This document shows positions 16,917-26,643 of a stretch of 64,000 nt of DNA, piece by piece; within the stretch, counting starts at the first letter, position 1; each line of letters opens with the position of its first letter. Source of the DNA: UBA7455 sp026713185 (GTDB taxonomy: Bacteria > Pseudomonadota > Gammaproteobacteria > Pseudomonadales > Azotimanducaceae); assembly GCA_963665785.1 (NCBI GenBank), contig OY762456.1, positions 2,108,001 through 2,172,000 on the forward strand. Direction: 5' to 3'. The notes beneath the pieces are model-generated. The model made no database searches, was not told the origin of the DNA, and saw only the letters and a program-made list of their open reading frames with translations. The translations under genes were made by a program, and so were the position numbers.

Positions 16917-18400
16917 ACACCGCTCCCATCATCTCCAAAGTCTGGAGCTTCTGCACCACCCTGCGCGATGACGGGGTTAGCTATGGCGACTACCTGGAAC
17001 AGCTCACCTATCTGATCTTCCTCAAGATGGCCGACGAGTATGCCAAACCACCATACAACCGCGATGTTGGCATCCCAGCCGAATTCAACTGGCAGAGCCT
17101 GAAGTCGAGGCGAGGAGCGGAGCTCGAAGCCCACTACGTCACCCTGCTTCGCGCACTTGGCGCCAAGTCGGACATGCTGGGCCAGATCTTTACCAAGGCT
17201 CAGAACAAGATCCAGGACCCGGCAAAGCTGTTCCGCCTCATCGACATGGTGGACGACACCGAGTGGGTCACCATGGGCGCCGACGTAAAAGGAGATATTT
17301 ACGAAGGACTTCTTGAGAAGAACGCCGAAGATACCAAGTCCGGCGCAGGTCAGTATTTCACGCCGCGCGCCCTCATCCGCGCCATGGTCGAATGCGTCCG
17401 CCCCGAACCGGGCACACTCATCGCCGACCCGGCATGCGGTACGGGTGGTTTTTTTCTCGCCGCCTACGACTTCATTACCAACCCGGAAAACTTCAACCTG
17501 GACAGGAACCAGAAGGCGTTCCTGAAACACGAGGCGTTTCACGGCAACGAAATCGTCGCCAATACGCGCCGTCTGTGCCTGATGAACATGTTCCTGCACA
17601 ACATCGGCGAGATCGACGGTGGCGTGTCCATATCGCCAAACGATTCGCTCGTAGCCGATAGCGGAGAGCGTTTTGATTACGTCCTCGCAAATCCGCCCTT
17701 CGGCAAGAAAAGCTCAATGAGCTTCACAAACGAGGAGGGCGAACAAGAGAAAGATGACCTCACCTACAACCGGCAGGACTTCTGGGCGACCACCTCAAAC
17801 AAACAACTCAATTTCGTGCAGCACATCCGCACCATGCTCAAGACCACTGGCCGCGCTGCCGTCGTCGTTCCCGACAACGTGCTGTTTGAAGGCGGTGCCG
17901 GTGAGACAATCCGCAAGAAGCTGCTGGACAACACCGACCTGCACACCATCCTGCGCTTGCCGACCGGCGTGTTCTACGCGCAAGGCGTCAAGGCCAACGT
18001 GATCTTCTTCGACAACCGCGAAGCCAGCCCGGACCCCTGGACAAAGCAGGTCTGGTACTACGACTACCGCACCAATATTCACCATACGCTGAAGAAAAAA
18101 CCGATGCGCTTCGAGGATCTGTTGGACTTCATCAACTGCTACAACCCGCAGAACCGGCATCAGCGAAAGGCGACCTATGACGAAAACGACGCACCGGAAG
18201 GCCGTTGGCGTAGCTACAGCTACGAAGAAATCAGCGCGCGTGACAAGACCAGTCTCGACATCTTCTGGCTCAAAGACAAAAGCCTGACAGACCTGGACAA
18301 CCTGCCCGAACCCGACGAACTCGCCGAAGAGATCATCGAGAACCTGGAGGCAGGTCTCCACAGTTTTCGTGAAGTCTTGGCCGGTTTGGAGACGCGGTAG
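16913..18400 (+). CDS. hsdM: Type I restriction-modification DNA methyltransferase HsdM
   Basis: 495 residues from ATG 16913, which overlaps the upstream stop (ATGA). An in-frame upstream ATG at 16847 is not supported. The N-terminal helical domain (FCTTLRDDGVSYGDYLEQLT) is followed by SAM motif I DPACGTGG (Asp172) and adenine-binding motif IV NPPFG (Asn260), preceded by GAGQYFTPR. It is the N6-adenine methylase of the complex and forms the M2S core with HsdS. Its place at the end of the operon, after hsdR, hsdS and an AlbA_2 gene, is unusual; M before S is commoner. Confidence 0.95.
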   Translation: MNTAPIISKVWSFCTTLRDDGVSYGDYLEQLTYLIFLKMADEYAKPPYNRDVGIPAEFNWQSLKSRRGAELEAHYVTLLRALGAKSDMLGQIFTKAQNKIQDPAKLFRLIDMVDDTEWVTMGADVKGDIYEGLLEKNAEDTKSGAGQYFTPRALIRAMVECVRPEPGTLIADPACGTGGFFLAAYDFITNPENFNLDRNQKAFLKHEAFHGNEIVANTRRLCLMNMFLHNIGEIDGGVSISPNDSLVADSGERFDYVLANPPFGKKSSMSFTNEEGEQEKDDLTYNRQDFWATTSNKQLNFVQHIRTMLKTTGRAAVVVPDNVLFEGGAGETIRKKLLDNTDLHTILRLPTGVFYAQGVKANVIFFDNREASPDPWTKQVWYYDYRTNIHHTLKKKPMRFEDLLDFINCYNPQNRHQRKATYDENDAPEGRWRSYSYEEISARDKTSLDIFWLKDKSLTDLDNLPEPDELAEEIIENLEAGLHSFREVLAGLETR

Positions 18401-18460
18401 TTAGCGGATTAAACGTTACGCTATCCTTCTCACATCTAAGGGATTGGGTTTATCACACCA

Positions 18461-19666
18461 TCACATCAATTCCAGATTGCCAAGCAAACCGGGACTGGCT
18501 CTTGATATTGATGCCGTAGTGCAGTGATTATCGATAGCGAATCCGGTAATACCACGGCCAAGACAGTACATCAGTTGATCGGTTATTTTCAATTGTGGTT
18601 CAAGAACGATGTTCCTGATCAGTAATTCTCCTTTGCTGCGAATCGCCTTGGCATCCATCCGGCCAATCAATTCATCACCGTACAGAATCGGCAGGCAGAA
18701 ATAACCGTACTGCCGTTTCTTTTCCGGAAGATAACATTCCAGTTGATAGTTGAAGTTGAACAGTTCCATGGTTCGTCGTCGATTAATCACCGCGTTGTCA
18801 AATGGTGAAAGTATTCGGACGCGTTTTGTACCTGATCTGACAGGCAATTGTTCCAGGGTGTCTGCATGCGAATAGCAGGTGATGCCATTGACGGTAACCG
18901 GGATGACGACTTCCTGCTCCACCAGATTGGATAGTGACTTCTGCATCAAAACTTTGATATTCCGGGCGGTCAGTTGCCGGATTGCGGTACGAATGTAGCC
19001 AATATCATATTCAGTGGCGATGCCCATGGCGCCGATCCGCCTGTTGACAAGGAAATCACACCATTCAATATCCGTTGGTCGGGTAGTGTCTATGTGGTTT
19101 GGCAGAACATTCTCACGGAGATCGTAAATTTTTCTGAATCCGTCCCGGGCAACTACCATCAGTTCTCCTGCCAGGAACAGTTGTTCCAATACCCGTTTTG
19201 CAGGTTTCCAGTCCCACCAGCCGTTTGACTTTCGTCCTTTGGGATTTTCGAAATGTGTTGATTGCAAAGGTCCTTCGTCTCGAATTTTTCGCAGGATCTC
19301 CGGCGCCATTACAGGGTCCGGTTTTCGCTTGATGGCACTGCCTTCCATGATCGGCAGGTAGTATCGATAATCCTCAATCGGGAGGTAGGCGGCGGCATGT
19401 GCCCAATACTCGAACAGCTTTCTGTCCTTTACCTGTAGTTCATTCAGCATTTCAGGGACATAGTTTGCGATACGGGTTCTCAGAACGTGGTGATGGGCTC
19501 GTTCGACCACGGAAATGGTATCAATCTGAAGATAGGAAAGATCGTCGACAGCGCGCACAACGGCGCGTTTACCACGGCCAAAATGGGCCTGGCGAATCAG
19601 ACCCTGGCGATTGAGGAACAGTCTTCGGGCATCACGAAGGGAAATGCTGTCTGAATTTCTATTCAA
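18461..19666 (-). CDS. ycaQ: YcaQ-type winged-helix DNA glycosylase
   Basis: 401 residues of the HTH_42/DUF1006 family. These enzymes remove alkylated bases and unhook interstrand crosslinks. The catalytic signature is LQIDTISVVERAHHHVL, a Q-I-D triad (Gln47/Asp49) that fits the YcaQ-like branch rather than the QxQ AlkZ branch. The N-terminus is basic (HFGRGKRAVVRAV). The first in-frame start that keeps the conserved N-terminus is TTG at 19666, 12 bases after the upstream gene, so the two are probably co-transcribed. It lies next to the restriction operon, convergent with hsdM. It looks like core genome. Confidence 0.9.
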   Translation of the reverse strand: MNRNSDSISLRDARRLFLNRQGLIRQAHFGRGKRAVVRAVDDLSYLQIDTISVVERAHHHVLRTRIANYVPEMLNELQVKDRKLFEYWAHAAAYLPIEDYRYYLPIMEGSAIKRKPDPVMAPEILRKIRDEGPLQSTHFENPKGRKSNGWWDWKPAKRVLEQLFLAGELMVVARDGFRKIYDLRENVLPNHIDTTRPTDIEWCDFLVNRRIGAMGIATEYDIGYIRTAIRQLTARNIKVLMQKSLSNLVEQEVVIPVTVNGITCYSHADTLEQLPVRSGTKRVRILSPFDNAVINRRRTMELFNFNYQLECYLPEKKRQYGYFCLPILYGDELIGRMDAKAIRSKGELLIRNIVLEPQLKITDQLMYCLGRGITGFAIDNHCTTASISRASPGLLGNLELM

Positions 19667-19678
19667 GATAATCCGGAT

Positions 19679-20536
19679 TCAGTTCTCTGCTGTATCTTCC
19701 TCGAAGAGGGAAGGGAAGAACCATTTGGCACCCGCGGGTTGCTCCAACAGTAATTGTTGGCGGTGGGTCAGTTTGGCGCTTTCCGGCGCCAGTACCCGGG
19801 ATCGTGACCAGGTAAGCTGGGATGCACAATACTTGTACAGCAATGATCTGCGCTCGTGGTCCGCAGTCCAGGCGGCGGTGCCGTGAGTCGTCGCCTCACT
19901 GAAAAATACCATGCTTCCCGCTGGCGCATGGGGACAAATGACAATATTGGAATATTTCTCACCCCGGACCTGATCCGGCAATTTGAAATGACTGTTGTGG
20001 CTGCCTGGAATCAGGCACAATCCACCGGTTTCCGGGCCACTGTCCGTCAGACTGAGGGCCGCTACACCAAATCCGTGCAGCGCCTGGAATCCGGGTTGAG
20101 GGTAGTACTTTCCGGGTTCTGCCCTGGCAAAGGGTTCCGAAGCGCCGTAATCGGCATGCAGCTTCCCGGCTTTCATACCCTTTTGCATATGCATGCCGAA
20201 GATGCGGTCAAGACGGAAACAATCACCCAGTTGCATACGCATGATTTCCATGATCAGCGGGTGTTCTATCAAATCCACAAAGGGTTTGCCCCAGTCGAGA
20301 AACCCGGGACCGGATGCGTAGGAGCCTCCAGCCATGCCAAATCGATACGTGTTATATTTACCGGCTTTTCCCTGTGTCATTCCCTGTCGGTCTTCCGGCA
20401 GGTGCTCATCCAGCAGTTGGTTGATTGCCGCAACTTCATCCTTGCTCAATACGTCTTCAAAAACCAGATATCCCTGGAGATCATAGAGATATTGATACAA
20501 TTCAGACTCTTCATGGTTAAAGGGTGTGCTGATCAT
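19679..20536 (-). CDS. Phytanoyl-CoA dioxygenase (PhyH) family protein
   Basis: 285 residues from ATG 20536; an upstream in-frame start at 20605 would add a hydrophobic stretch and overlap the divergent promoter region. This is a cupin-fold Fe(II)/2-oxoglutarate oxygenase. The facial triad is visible as KLHADYG (His and Asp) and ATTHGTA (distal His); the 2-oxoglutarate-binding Arg is probably in HERRSLLYKY. The strand GGLCLIPGSHNSHFKLP is typical of PhyH proteins. The substrate cannot be read from sequence; a small hydrophobic or secondary-metabolite substrate is as likely as phytanoyl-CoA. It probably forms an operon with ycaQ. Confidence 0.9.
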   Translation of the reverse strand: MISTPFNHEESELYQYLYDLQGYLVFEDVLSKDEVAAINQLLDEHLPEDRQGMTQGKAGKYNTYRFGMAGGSYASGPGFLDWGKPFVDLIEHPLIMEIMRMQLGDCFRLDRIFGMHMQKGMKAGKLHADYGASEPFARAEPGKYYPQPGFQALHGFGVAALSLTDSGPETGGLCLIPGSHNSHFKLPDQVRGEKYSNIVICPHAPAGSMVFFSEATTHGTAAWTADHERRSLLYKYCASQLTWSRSRVLAPESAKLTHRQQLLLEQPAGAKWFFPSLFEEDTAEN

Positions 20537-20657
20537 GATAATTCCAGCCAAATCCAATTGATTGTTTAAAAGATACAATATTGTGAGAGCCGCGGGAACT
20601 GGCATTGCAATCTATTCGAAGGCACAATGCAAAAAAAGCCTTGAAGGAGTTTTTGTT

Positions 20658-22343
20658 GTGAGAGGCCTCATTTGGTTACTGATTGTCATGCCGTCGTTCA
20701 GTCTGCTGGCAGCCAGCCCGGAGGCGGTTTACAGCAGGAACGGCATGGTGACTTCTCGTTCTGCCATTGCTTCCGGGGCGGGAGTTGAGATCATGCGAGC
20801 TGGTGGCAATGCTGTTGACGCAGCCGTCGCAACAGGATTTACACTGGCTGTCACCTATCCATCGGCAGGAAATATCGGCGGTGGTGGATTTGCAGTCATC
20901 AAATTGTCAAATGGCAAAGTGGTGACGCTGGACCACCGGGAGAAGGCGCCTGGCAATGCCCATAAAGACATGTATCTGGATGAAAACGGAGCTGTCATCC
21001 CCGGATTATCCACCAGGTCCCACAAGGCTGCGGGTGTACCGGGGTCTGTTGACGGATTGTTAATGCTTCTGGATACCTATGGGACCATGTCCCGTAAAAA
21101 AATACTGCAACCGGCCATAGAACTTGCCCGTCAGGGTTTCCCATTAACAGAAGATCTGGCGCGGCAGTTCAGTCGGATTCAATCGGATATACAGGAATAC
21201 CCTGCATCGGTTCGCAAGTTTACGAACAATGGTAAATCTTACAAGGCTGGAGACATTTGGCGTCAACCGGATCTGGCAGATTCCCTGAAACGAATTTCGG
21301 ATGCAGGTAAGGATGGATTTTACCGTGGCAGGATTGCGGAACTGATCGTTGCCGAGATGCAAAGGGGAGGTGGTGATATCTCCCTTGATGATCTCGCAGA
21401 CTATTCCTCAGTGTGGCGACTTCCGGTTCATGGTAATTACAGGGGATATGACATATGGGGGATGGGTCCTCCCAGTTCCGGTGGTACGCTGCTGGTGCAG
21501 ATCCTGAACATGCTGGAACCATTCAACCTTAAGGAGATGGGCTGGGGCAGTGCGGCGATCATCCATTATATGGTTGAAGCAGAACGACTTGCGTATGCCG
21601 ACCGGGCGGAATATCTGGGAGATCCGAATTTCCATGAATTGCCCATTTCAAAGCTGATCAGCAAGGAGTATGCGAGAAATCGATTTGCTGATTTTGATCC
21701 TGGTCATGCCGGTAACAGTCAAGATGTGAGTGCTGGATCATGGCCAGAGGAAAGTCATGAGACGACGCATTTTTCAGTCATGGATGCCAGTGGCATGATG
21801 GTGGCGTTGACTACCACCCTGAACAGTAGCTTTGGCAGCAAGATAGTCGTGCCCGGCACTGGCATTCTGCTCAACAACGAGATGGACGATTTTTCCGTCA
21901 GCCCTGATACACCCAATCAGTTTGGTCTGACTGGCGGCATTGTCAATGCCATCGAGCCGGGAAAGAGAATGTTGAGTTCCATGTCTCCAACCCTTGTGAC
22001 ACGCAATGGTGAACCGGTATTGTCAACCGGGTCACCGGGTGGGTCGACGATTATCACAACCGTGCTGCAGGTCATCATCAATGTCATTGATCATGGAATG
22101 GGTATCGACGATGCGGTTTCCCTTCCCAGGTTCCACCATCAATGGAAACCGGATGAAATCAAGCATGACAAATTTGCCATTTCTCCCGATACAAGAGTAA
22201 AACTTGAGCAGATGGGTCATCGCAATTTCATCGAATACAGTTCAGGTCGAGGTATTGGGGATGCCAACTCAATCCTGTTCCGGGACGGCGTGTTTCATGG
22301 CATCAAAGATCCTCGTAGTGAAGGCGCCGCAACAGGATACTGA
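20658..22343 (+). CDS. ggt: Gamma-glutamyltransferase, periplasmic
   Basis: 561 residues from GTG 20658, chosen because AAGGAG at 20644-20649 sits eight bases upstream and a clean signal peptide follows (RGLIWLLIVMPSFSLLAAS). The enzyme cleaves gamma-glutamyl bonds of glutathione. The precursor self-cleaves before the Thr in ETTHFSVMD (Thr369/370), and the small subunit continues ALTTTLNSSFGS and GILLNNEMDDFS, all family hallmarks. GGxGF near the N-terminus (GGGGFAVIKL) and the P-S-S-G-G-T loop (PPSSGGTLL) are also present. It is followed at once by the Xni gene. Confidence 0.95.
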   Translation: MRGLIWLLIVMPSFSLLAASPEAVYSRNGMVTSRSAIASGAGVEIMRAGGNAVDAAVATGFTLAVTYPSAGNIGGGGFAVIKLSNGKVVTLDHREKAPGNAHKDMYLDENGAVIPGLSTRSHKAAGVPGSVDGLLMLLDTYGTMSRKKILQPAIELARQGFPLTEDLARQFSRIQSDIQEYPASVRKFTNNGKSYKAGDIWRQPDLADSLKRISDAGKDGFYRGRIAELIVAEMQRGGGDISLDDLADYSSVWRLPVHGNYRGYDIWGMGPPSSGGTLLVQILNMLEPFNLKEMGWGSAAIIHYMVEAERLAYADRAEYLGDPNFHELPISKLISKEYARNRFADFDPGHAGNSQDVSAGSWPEESHETTHFSVMDASGMMVALTTTLNSSFGSKIVVPGTGILLNNEMDDFSVSPDTPNQFGLTGGIVNAIEPGKRMLSSMSPTLVTRNGEPVLSTGSPGGSTIITTVLQVIINVIDHGMGIDDAVSLPRFHHQWKPDEIKHDKFAISPDTRVKLEQMGHRNFIEYSSGRGIGDANSILFRDGVFHGIKDPRSEGAATGY

Positions 22344-22356
22344 TTGTGTCATTCCA

Positions 22357-23121
22357 GTGAAGAAAAATAAGTTCAGGATTCTGCTGGTGGATGGTTTCAA
22401 TTTGATTCGAAGAATCTATGAGGCACGACCAGACCCGGATATCGAAGCCGTGATTCGCGCTTCTGTGCAGTCGTTGCAGCGAGCACTTAAAGAACATCGG
22501 CCAACCCATGCCGTTGTGGTTCTTGAATATCATGATAAAACCTGGCGTCATCTGCTCTATGGAGATTACAAGGCAGGCAGGTCGCCAACTCCCAAGCCAC
22601 TGCTCCAGGGAATAAAGCAGTTCGAAGATGCTTTTCAGAAGGCGGGAGTTAATTCCTATTCTCTTCCCGGTTATGAGGCTGATGACATCATCGCAACCTT
22701 TGCTCAAGGTACCGGCAAGACCCATGAGGCGATTATCCTGTCATCCGACAAACTGTACCTTCAACTGCTGTCGGATCACATCTCGGTGGTGAGCCACTTC
22801 GATAGTCACCGCTTTTCAAAAGACGATGTACAGAACCGGTACGGCGTTGCTCCTTCCCAACTCGTTGACTACTGGTCTCTGGTTGGTGACAGTTCCGGCA
22901 ACATCAAAGGTGTCCCCGGCATTGGCGCCAAAACGGCCTCGCGTCTTCTGGAATCCTGGCATTCCCTGGACAATATGTTAAAGAGTGAGGTGGATGACAG
23001 GCATTTAAAAAACATCAGGGATCATGAAGTCGTCGCCAGACGATGCCGACAACTGGTTACCCTGAAGACCGATGTGGAACTCGGTACAAATCTGCGGGAT
23101 TACCGGCTGAAGGTTCACTGA
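22357..23121 (+). CDS. xni: Flap endonuclease Xni (YgdG-like 5'-3' exonuclease domain protein)
   Basis: 254 residues from GTG 22357, 13 bases after ggt. ATG 22297 inside ggt is an alternative, but this start gives the normal length of about 250. The fold is the polymerase-I-type 5' nuclease: ILLVDGFNLIRR at the N-terminus, YEADDIIAT for the metal centre, LSSDKLYLQLLS, and the DNA-binding helix-hairpin-helix KGVPGIGAKTASRLL. It ends LRDYRLKVH as in E. coli Xni. It cleaves 5' flaps in replication or repair. The ribosome site is weak. Confidence 0.88.
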   Translation: MKKNKFRILLVDGFNLIRRIYEARPDPDIEAVIRASVQSLQRALKEHRPTHAVVVLEYHDKTWRHLLYGDYKAGRSPTPKPLLQGIKQFEDAFQKAGVNSYSLPGYEADDIIATFAQGTGKTHEAIILSSDKLYLQLLSDHISVVSHFDSHRFSKDDVQNRYGVAPSQLVDYWSLVGDSSGNIKGVPGIGAKTASRLLESWHSLDNMLKSEVDDRHLKNIRDHEVVARRCRQLVTLKTDVELGTNLRDYRLKVH

Positions 23122-23176
23122 GAGTTTGCGCTGCGGGAAATTCTGCGAGATGAGTTTTCTGTCTCGCAGGCATAAT

Positions 23177-23592
23177 TTATACCCGGCAGGCCCCAATAGC
23201 ACTTAAAAAATGATACCGCCAAGCAAGGTTGAAGTTGCCCATGGATGTATGGGATACCCTATATGCGGCACTGTTCCGGGAAACTCTTTCTACTTTCCCT
23301 GCCATCAGAATCCTCAGGCGTTTCACTTTCAGTGACAGGCACACCAAGTCCCACTCACCCTGCGCTTTCTCAAGTCCGCGGAGACTGAAACTCCGGAAGC
23401 CCATTACTTGTTTGATCCAACCGTTCGGATCTTCCGACAACCACTTGTGCGCCGAGAATATTTTCTGACCCTCAGGGGTCGCCAGCTTATCGACCATGCG
23501 TTGCATCGCCAGATGTTTCTCGGCATCAACCGTCGTAGACTTCCTGCCCGTTCGACCCAGTGCTACATAACCGTTGATAGCACGCCCTCAAG
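23177..23592 (-). pseudogene. Transposase C-terminal remnant (IS1182-like)
   Basis: On the minus strand the frame reads INGYVALGRTGRKST, then MVDKLATPEGQKIF ... WIKQVMGFRSFSLRGLEKAQGEW and KVKRLRILM. This is the standard C-terminus of IS1182-type transposases, where IKQVMGFRxFSLRG is conserved. The catalytic part is gone and a stop precedes about base 23595. The element is long dead. Confidence 0.75.
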
Positions 23593-24081
23593 GAGATACC
23601 ACTACGCGGCCTCCTCCTTGACCGCATGCTCGCAACAGGCGAAAGTTAGCCATGAGACGCGGCGATTTTCTGTCCGATTGCCTTCGGACCAATCACAACG
23701 GCGGCATCAATCAACAACGCTGCTACACCTTAAATTTGCTGCCGTATTGGTCCAGGGAAGGAAACCACTGCTTACATCTATTCCCGCCCGAGCACACCGG
23801 CATGCTCTCTTAAAAACTGCGCAAGTACAAGAAACAAACCTATAGTGTAGAATGAAAACCAGGCCAAAACCGAAATGCTTCAAGACCATCAATGAGCAGG
23901 ATCGAAAGGTTGTCTGAACGGCCTGATCAGAGAGAACCTTCATCCTCGGATTTCAGGCTCATTTTAGGATTGGAATAGACTGAATATGTTATATGTACCA
24001 TATGTGTATAGCGAAATTTCGATAAGGGGCAAAACCGCCTGCTGGTTCATCTGCTACGTACTTAATATCAAGGAGAGATAT
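23593..24081. other. Non-coding stretch before the YD-repeat gene
   Basis: About 490 bases of probable decayed insertion sequence followed by an AT-rich leader. The ribosome site AAGGAGAG at about 24069 serves the next gene. No other feature is recognised. Confidence 0.4.
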
Positions 24082-26643
24082 ATGAACCGCACCCTGACCA
24101 TTCTTGTATTGTTGTTTTCTAGTTCTACAGTTTTTTCATCCGACGTACCTATACCTTCTGATTCCGACGTTCCACTGGGTCTGGAGGAGCTTGCTGAAAA
24201 CACGATTCTGGATTACTTGTCTGAGTTTTCTGCGCGAAGGAGACTGACTACCTTTTTTGCAAACGAACAAAGTCCGTTCTATGGCACTCAAATAAATTTT
24301 GTCAATGTTGGTAAAGGAAATTTCACCTTCCTGAACCGCGACCTGGTGAGGGTCGACCGAATGCCTATCGTACTCGGTAGAGTTTATGACTCTGCTAGTA
24401 ACGACGGAACCGACTTCGGTCCTGGGTGGAAACTTACAGTAGCGGAAGAAATTCGGCGAGAGGGGAATATCTTTAGATACACAGATTCGGGGAACTCAGA
24501 GTTTGTCCTAACGAAGAAAAGCGGTTCCCTTATATCAGACTACCCAAGTTTAACCGGCATAGAGGCTGGCATGATAGAGGCTGGCATGGAGGAGGGGACC
24601 GTTCACTCGCGCTGGATCGCCTTGCGTTTTACCAGTGGGCTAACTAAAGTATTTGAGCGTATTGGTGACTCTTACAAGCTCGTTAAGGTATCAAATAAAA
24701 ACGGTGGCGGGATTAAACTCAACTATGAACGTGGGAGCTTACAAAGTATTACGTCTCAAAATCGTGGGCAGGTGATCCTACATAGAAACAGAGATGGATT
24801 AATTACCAGTGCAACGGATGATCATGGCAGATCGGTCCAGTTCACGTACGACAAGAAGGGCAGACTAGCTGAGTTCACTGATCTTGGTGGTGGTGAATGG
24901 GCCTATGGCTACGATGAGGAAAACAATCTTGTCTCTGTGATTGACCCGAGAGGTTCGACGATCCTCAATGCAACCTACATTAATGGTAAGACGATCGAGG
25001 CTCGGATTCTGCACGACCAAATGAGTTTCGAGTATTCAACGGGTAGTACCCGGGTCTCGAATTCACTAAATCAGGAAGCGGTATTTTGGCAGCACGTTTC
25101 TGGGCTAACAGACATCGCAAAGGGTTTTGGCGGAGATACCACGGCCATTATTTTTGACACTGACCTTAAACCTTTGTCGCTAGACTATAACGGTTCCACG
25201 GTGGCTGATTTCGTTTACAGCGACGCAAGGCTTAGTCAGATGGTTCGTCGATATAACAGTGACTCAGTGACCGAACAATACACTTATGAAAAAGGCCAAT
25301 TGTCGACAGTTATTCGCGATGACTTGGTCGTCGCTGCCTATTCCTATGATAACCAAGGTCGGCTGTCAGGAGCGGTCGATGATAATGGAACTAGAGCATA
25401 TCATTACCACAACGATGGAAGAATTAAGTCGATCATAAGTGATGGCGAGTCATATGAAGTAAAGACCAGTTTAAATGGGCAAATAGAGCAGGTAGGTTCT
25501 GATGACAGTTCTTGGATCGGAATTAATTATAACCCTCAAGGAACGGTTTCAAGGGTTGATCGGACTTTCTCAGGGCAGAATATGCCGCTACGTTTTGAGT
25601 ACGATGAACGCGGATTCCGAATAAAGGCAAACTTTAACGAAAGCGGTGATGTTGATGTTACGTATGATTCGGTAGGTAGTCTTACCAGCGTCTCTTATCC
25701 TAAAGATGGAGGGCGCGCTACTGAAGAATACGTAGTCGGGGAGAACAATGAACTCATAGAGGTGAAGGCGGAAGGTAAGACAGGGGTTAGAGTTGAGTAT
25801 GATTCTGTCGGTAGGGCGATAAATATAACCAGAGGTTCCAAAATTTTTGCTATTCAGTACGATCAGCCTGGTCGGGTAACGAGTGTTACTTTGAACGGAA
25901 GTCCCTTTCTTAAGAGAAGCTATGACACAATGGATGTCGATGTGGTCGTAAGCAGCGACGAAAGAACGTCTTATATTACCATTCCTCAGCCAATGGTCTC
26001 TTCGATTTTTGGCTCAATAGATGAAATTGTCTACACGCGACGGCGAGGCGCTGTATACGGGCCAGTCAGATTTGATGCAAAGTTGTCAGGTTTTGTGTTG
26101 CACGCTTCACCGGTCCCAGATCAATCGACTTTGGCAAGTTTCGAAAAACGAATGCTGACTCCCCTAGGACGAGATTTTCTCCCAGCGCCTTTCCTTTTTG
26201 ACAAGCCGACAAACAGTCTGTTTGTGCCGCCAGAATATGTGTCGGTAAACTGTATGACATGTACTGCTTCGATAGGATCGACGACTTTGGGCCTATCGAC
26301 CCCCTTGTGGGCTGGTACTTCAGGGACGCTTACCGGGTCAACTGCCGGCACATGCAATTATTATGGATCAGATGTGCCCTGGACGCACTGGTTTACCACC
26401 GGAGATGGTGGCTCCATGTCGGTAATGGGTAATACCGCATCAGGGAATCACACTTGGAATCCAGCTGGTGATTACACGACATCAGACTCGCCACAATGTG
26501 CATGCACGGACCCGTTTTTTATCCCAACATCCGTCTATTTGGTCGCGGCGGTTGGTTCTGCACCTTGTCCAACTCAGTCAGCACCAGAATTCTCTACTGC
26601 ACCAAGCCCAACACTTATCCGAAGAAAATCAATGGGGGGATAG
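24082..26643 (+). CDS. Secreted YD/RHS-repeat protein
   Basis: 853 residues from ATG 24082, supported by AAGGAGAG and by an immediate signal peptide (RTLTILVLLFSSSTVFSS). Most of the chain consists of RHS/YD units such as YDKKGRLAEF, YDNQGRLSG, YDSVGRAIN and YDQPGRVTS, which form a beta-cage shell. After about residue 740 the sequence becomes rich in Cys, Thr and Gly (NCMTCTASIGSTTLG, CNYYGSDVPWTHW). It stops at 26643 after a run of six G. The downstream frame continues with a metalloprotease-like segment, so the C-terminus appears frame-broken here. In RHS proteins the C-terminus carries the variable toxin or enzyme. Confidence 0.85.
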   Translation: MNRTLTILVLLFSSSTVFSSDVPIPSDSDVPLGLEELAENTILDYLSEFSARRRLTTFFANEQSPFYGTQINFVNVGKGNFTFLNRDLVRVDRMPIVLGRVYDSASNDGTDFGPGWKLTVAEEIRREGNIFRYTDSGNSEFVLTKKSGSLISDYPSLTGIEAGMIEAGMEEGTVHSRWIALRFTSGLTKVFERIGDSYKLVKVSNKNGGGIKLNYERGSLQSITSQNRGQVILHRNRDGLITSATDDHGRSVQFTYDKKGRLAEFTDLGGGEWAYGYDEENNLVSVIDPRGSTILNATYINGKTIEARILHDQMSFEYSTGSTRVSNSLNQEAVFWQHVSGLTDIAKGFGGDTTAIIFDTDLKPLSLDYNGSTVADFVYSDARLSQMVRRYNSDSVTEQYTYEKGQLSTVIRDDLVVAAYSYDNQGRLSGAVDDNGTRAYHYHNDGRIKSIISDGESYEVKTSLNGQIEQVGSDDSSWIGINYNPQGTVSRVDRTFSGQNMPLRFEYDERGFRIKANFNESGDVDVTYDSVGSLTSVSYPKDGGRATEEYVVGENNELIEVKAEGKTGVRVEYDSVGRAINITRGSKIFAIQYDQPGRVTSVTLNGSPFLKRSYDTMDVDVVVSSDERTSYITIPQPMVSSIFGSIDEIVYTRRRGAVYGPVRFDAKLSGFVLHASPVPDQSTLASFEKRMLTPLGRDFLPAPFLFDKPTNSLFVPPEYVSVNCMTCTASIGSTTLGLSTPLWAGTSGTLTGSTAGTCNYYGSDVPWTHWFTTGDGGSMSVMGNTASGNHTWNPAGDYTTSDSPQCACTDPFFIPTSVYLVAAVGSAPCPTQSAPEFSTAPSPTLIRRKSMGG
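24559..24588. repeat. 15-base tandem repeat, two perfect copies
   Basis: ATAGAGGCTGGCATG is repeated in frame in the YD-repeat gene and encodes IEAGM twice. Confidence 0.9.

Noticed and set aside
16850..17599. Antisense frame of 249 codons opposite hsdM
   Set aside because: Shadow of a GC-rich gene with intact methylase motifs on the other strand.
19856..20569. Plus-strand frame of 237 codons
   Set aside because: Antisense to the PhyH-family gene, whose Fe-binding motifs are clear.
23408..23845. Plus-strand frame of 145 codons
   Set aside because: It is antisense to the recognisable transposase remnant and has no protein-like features.
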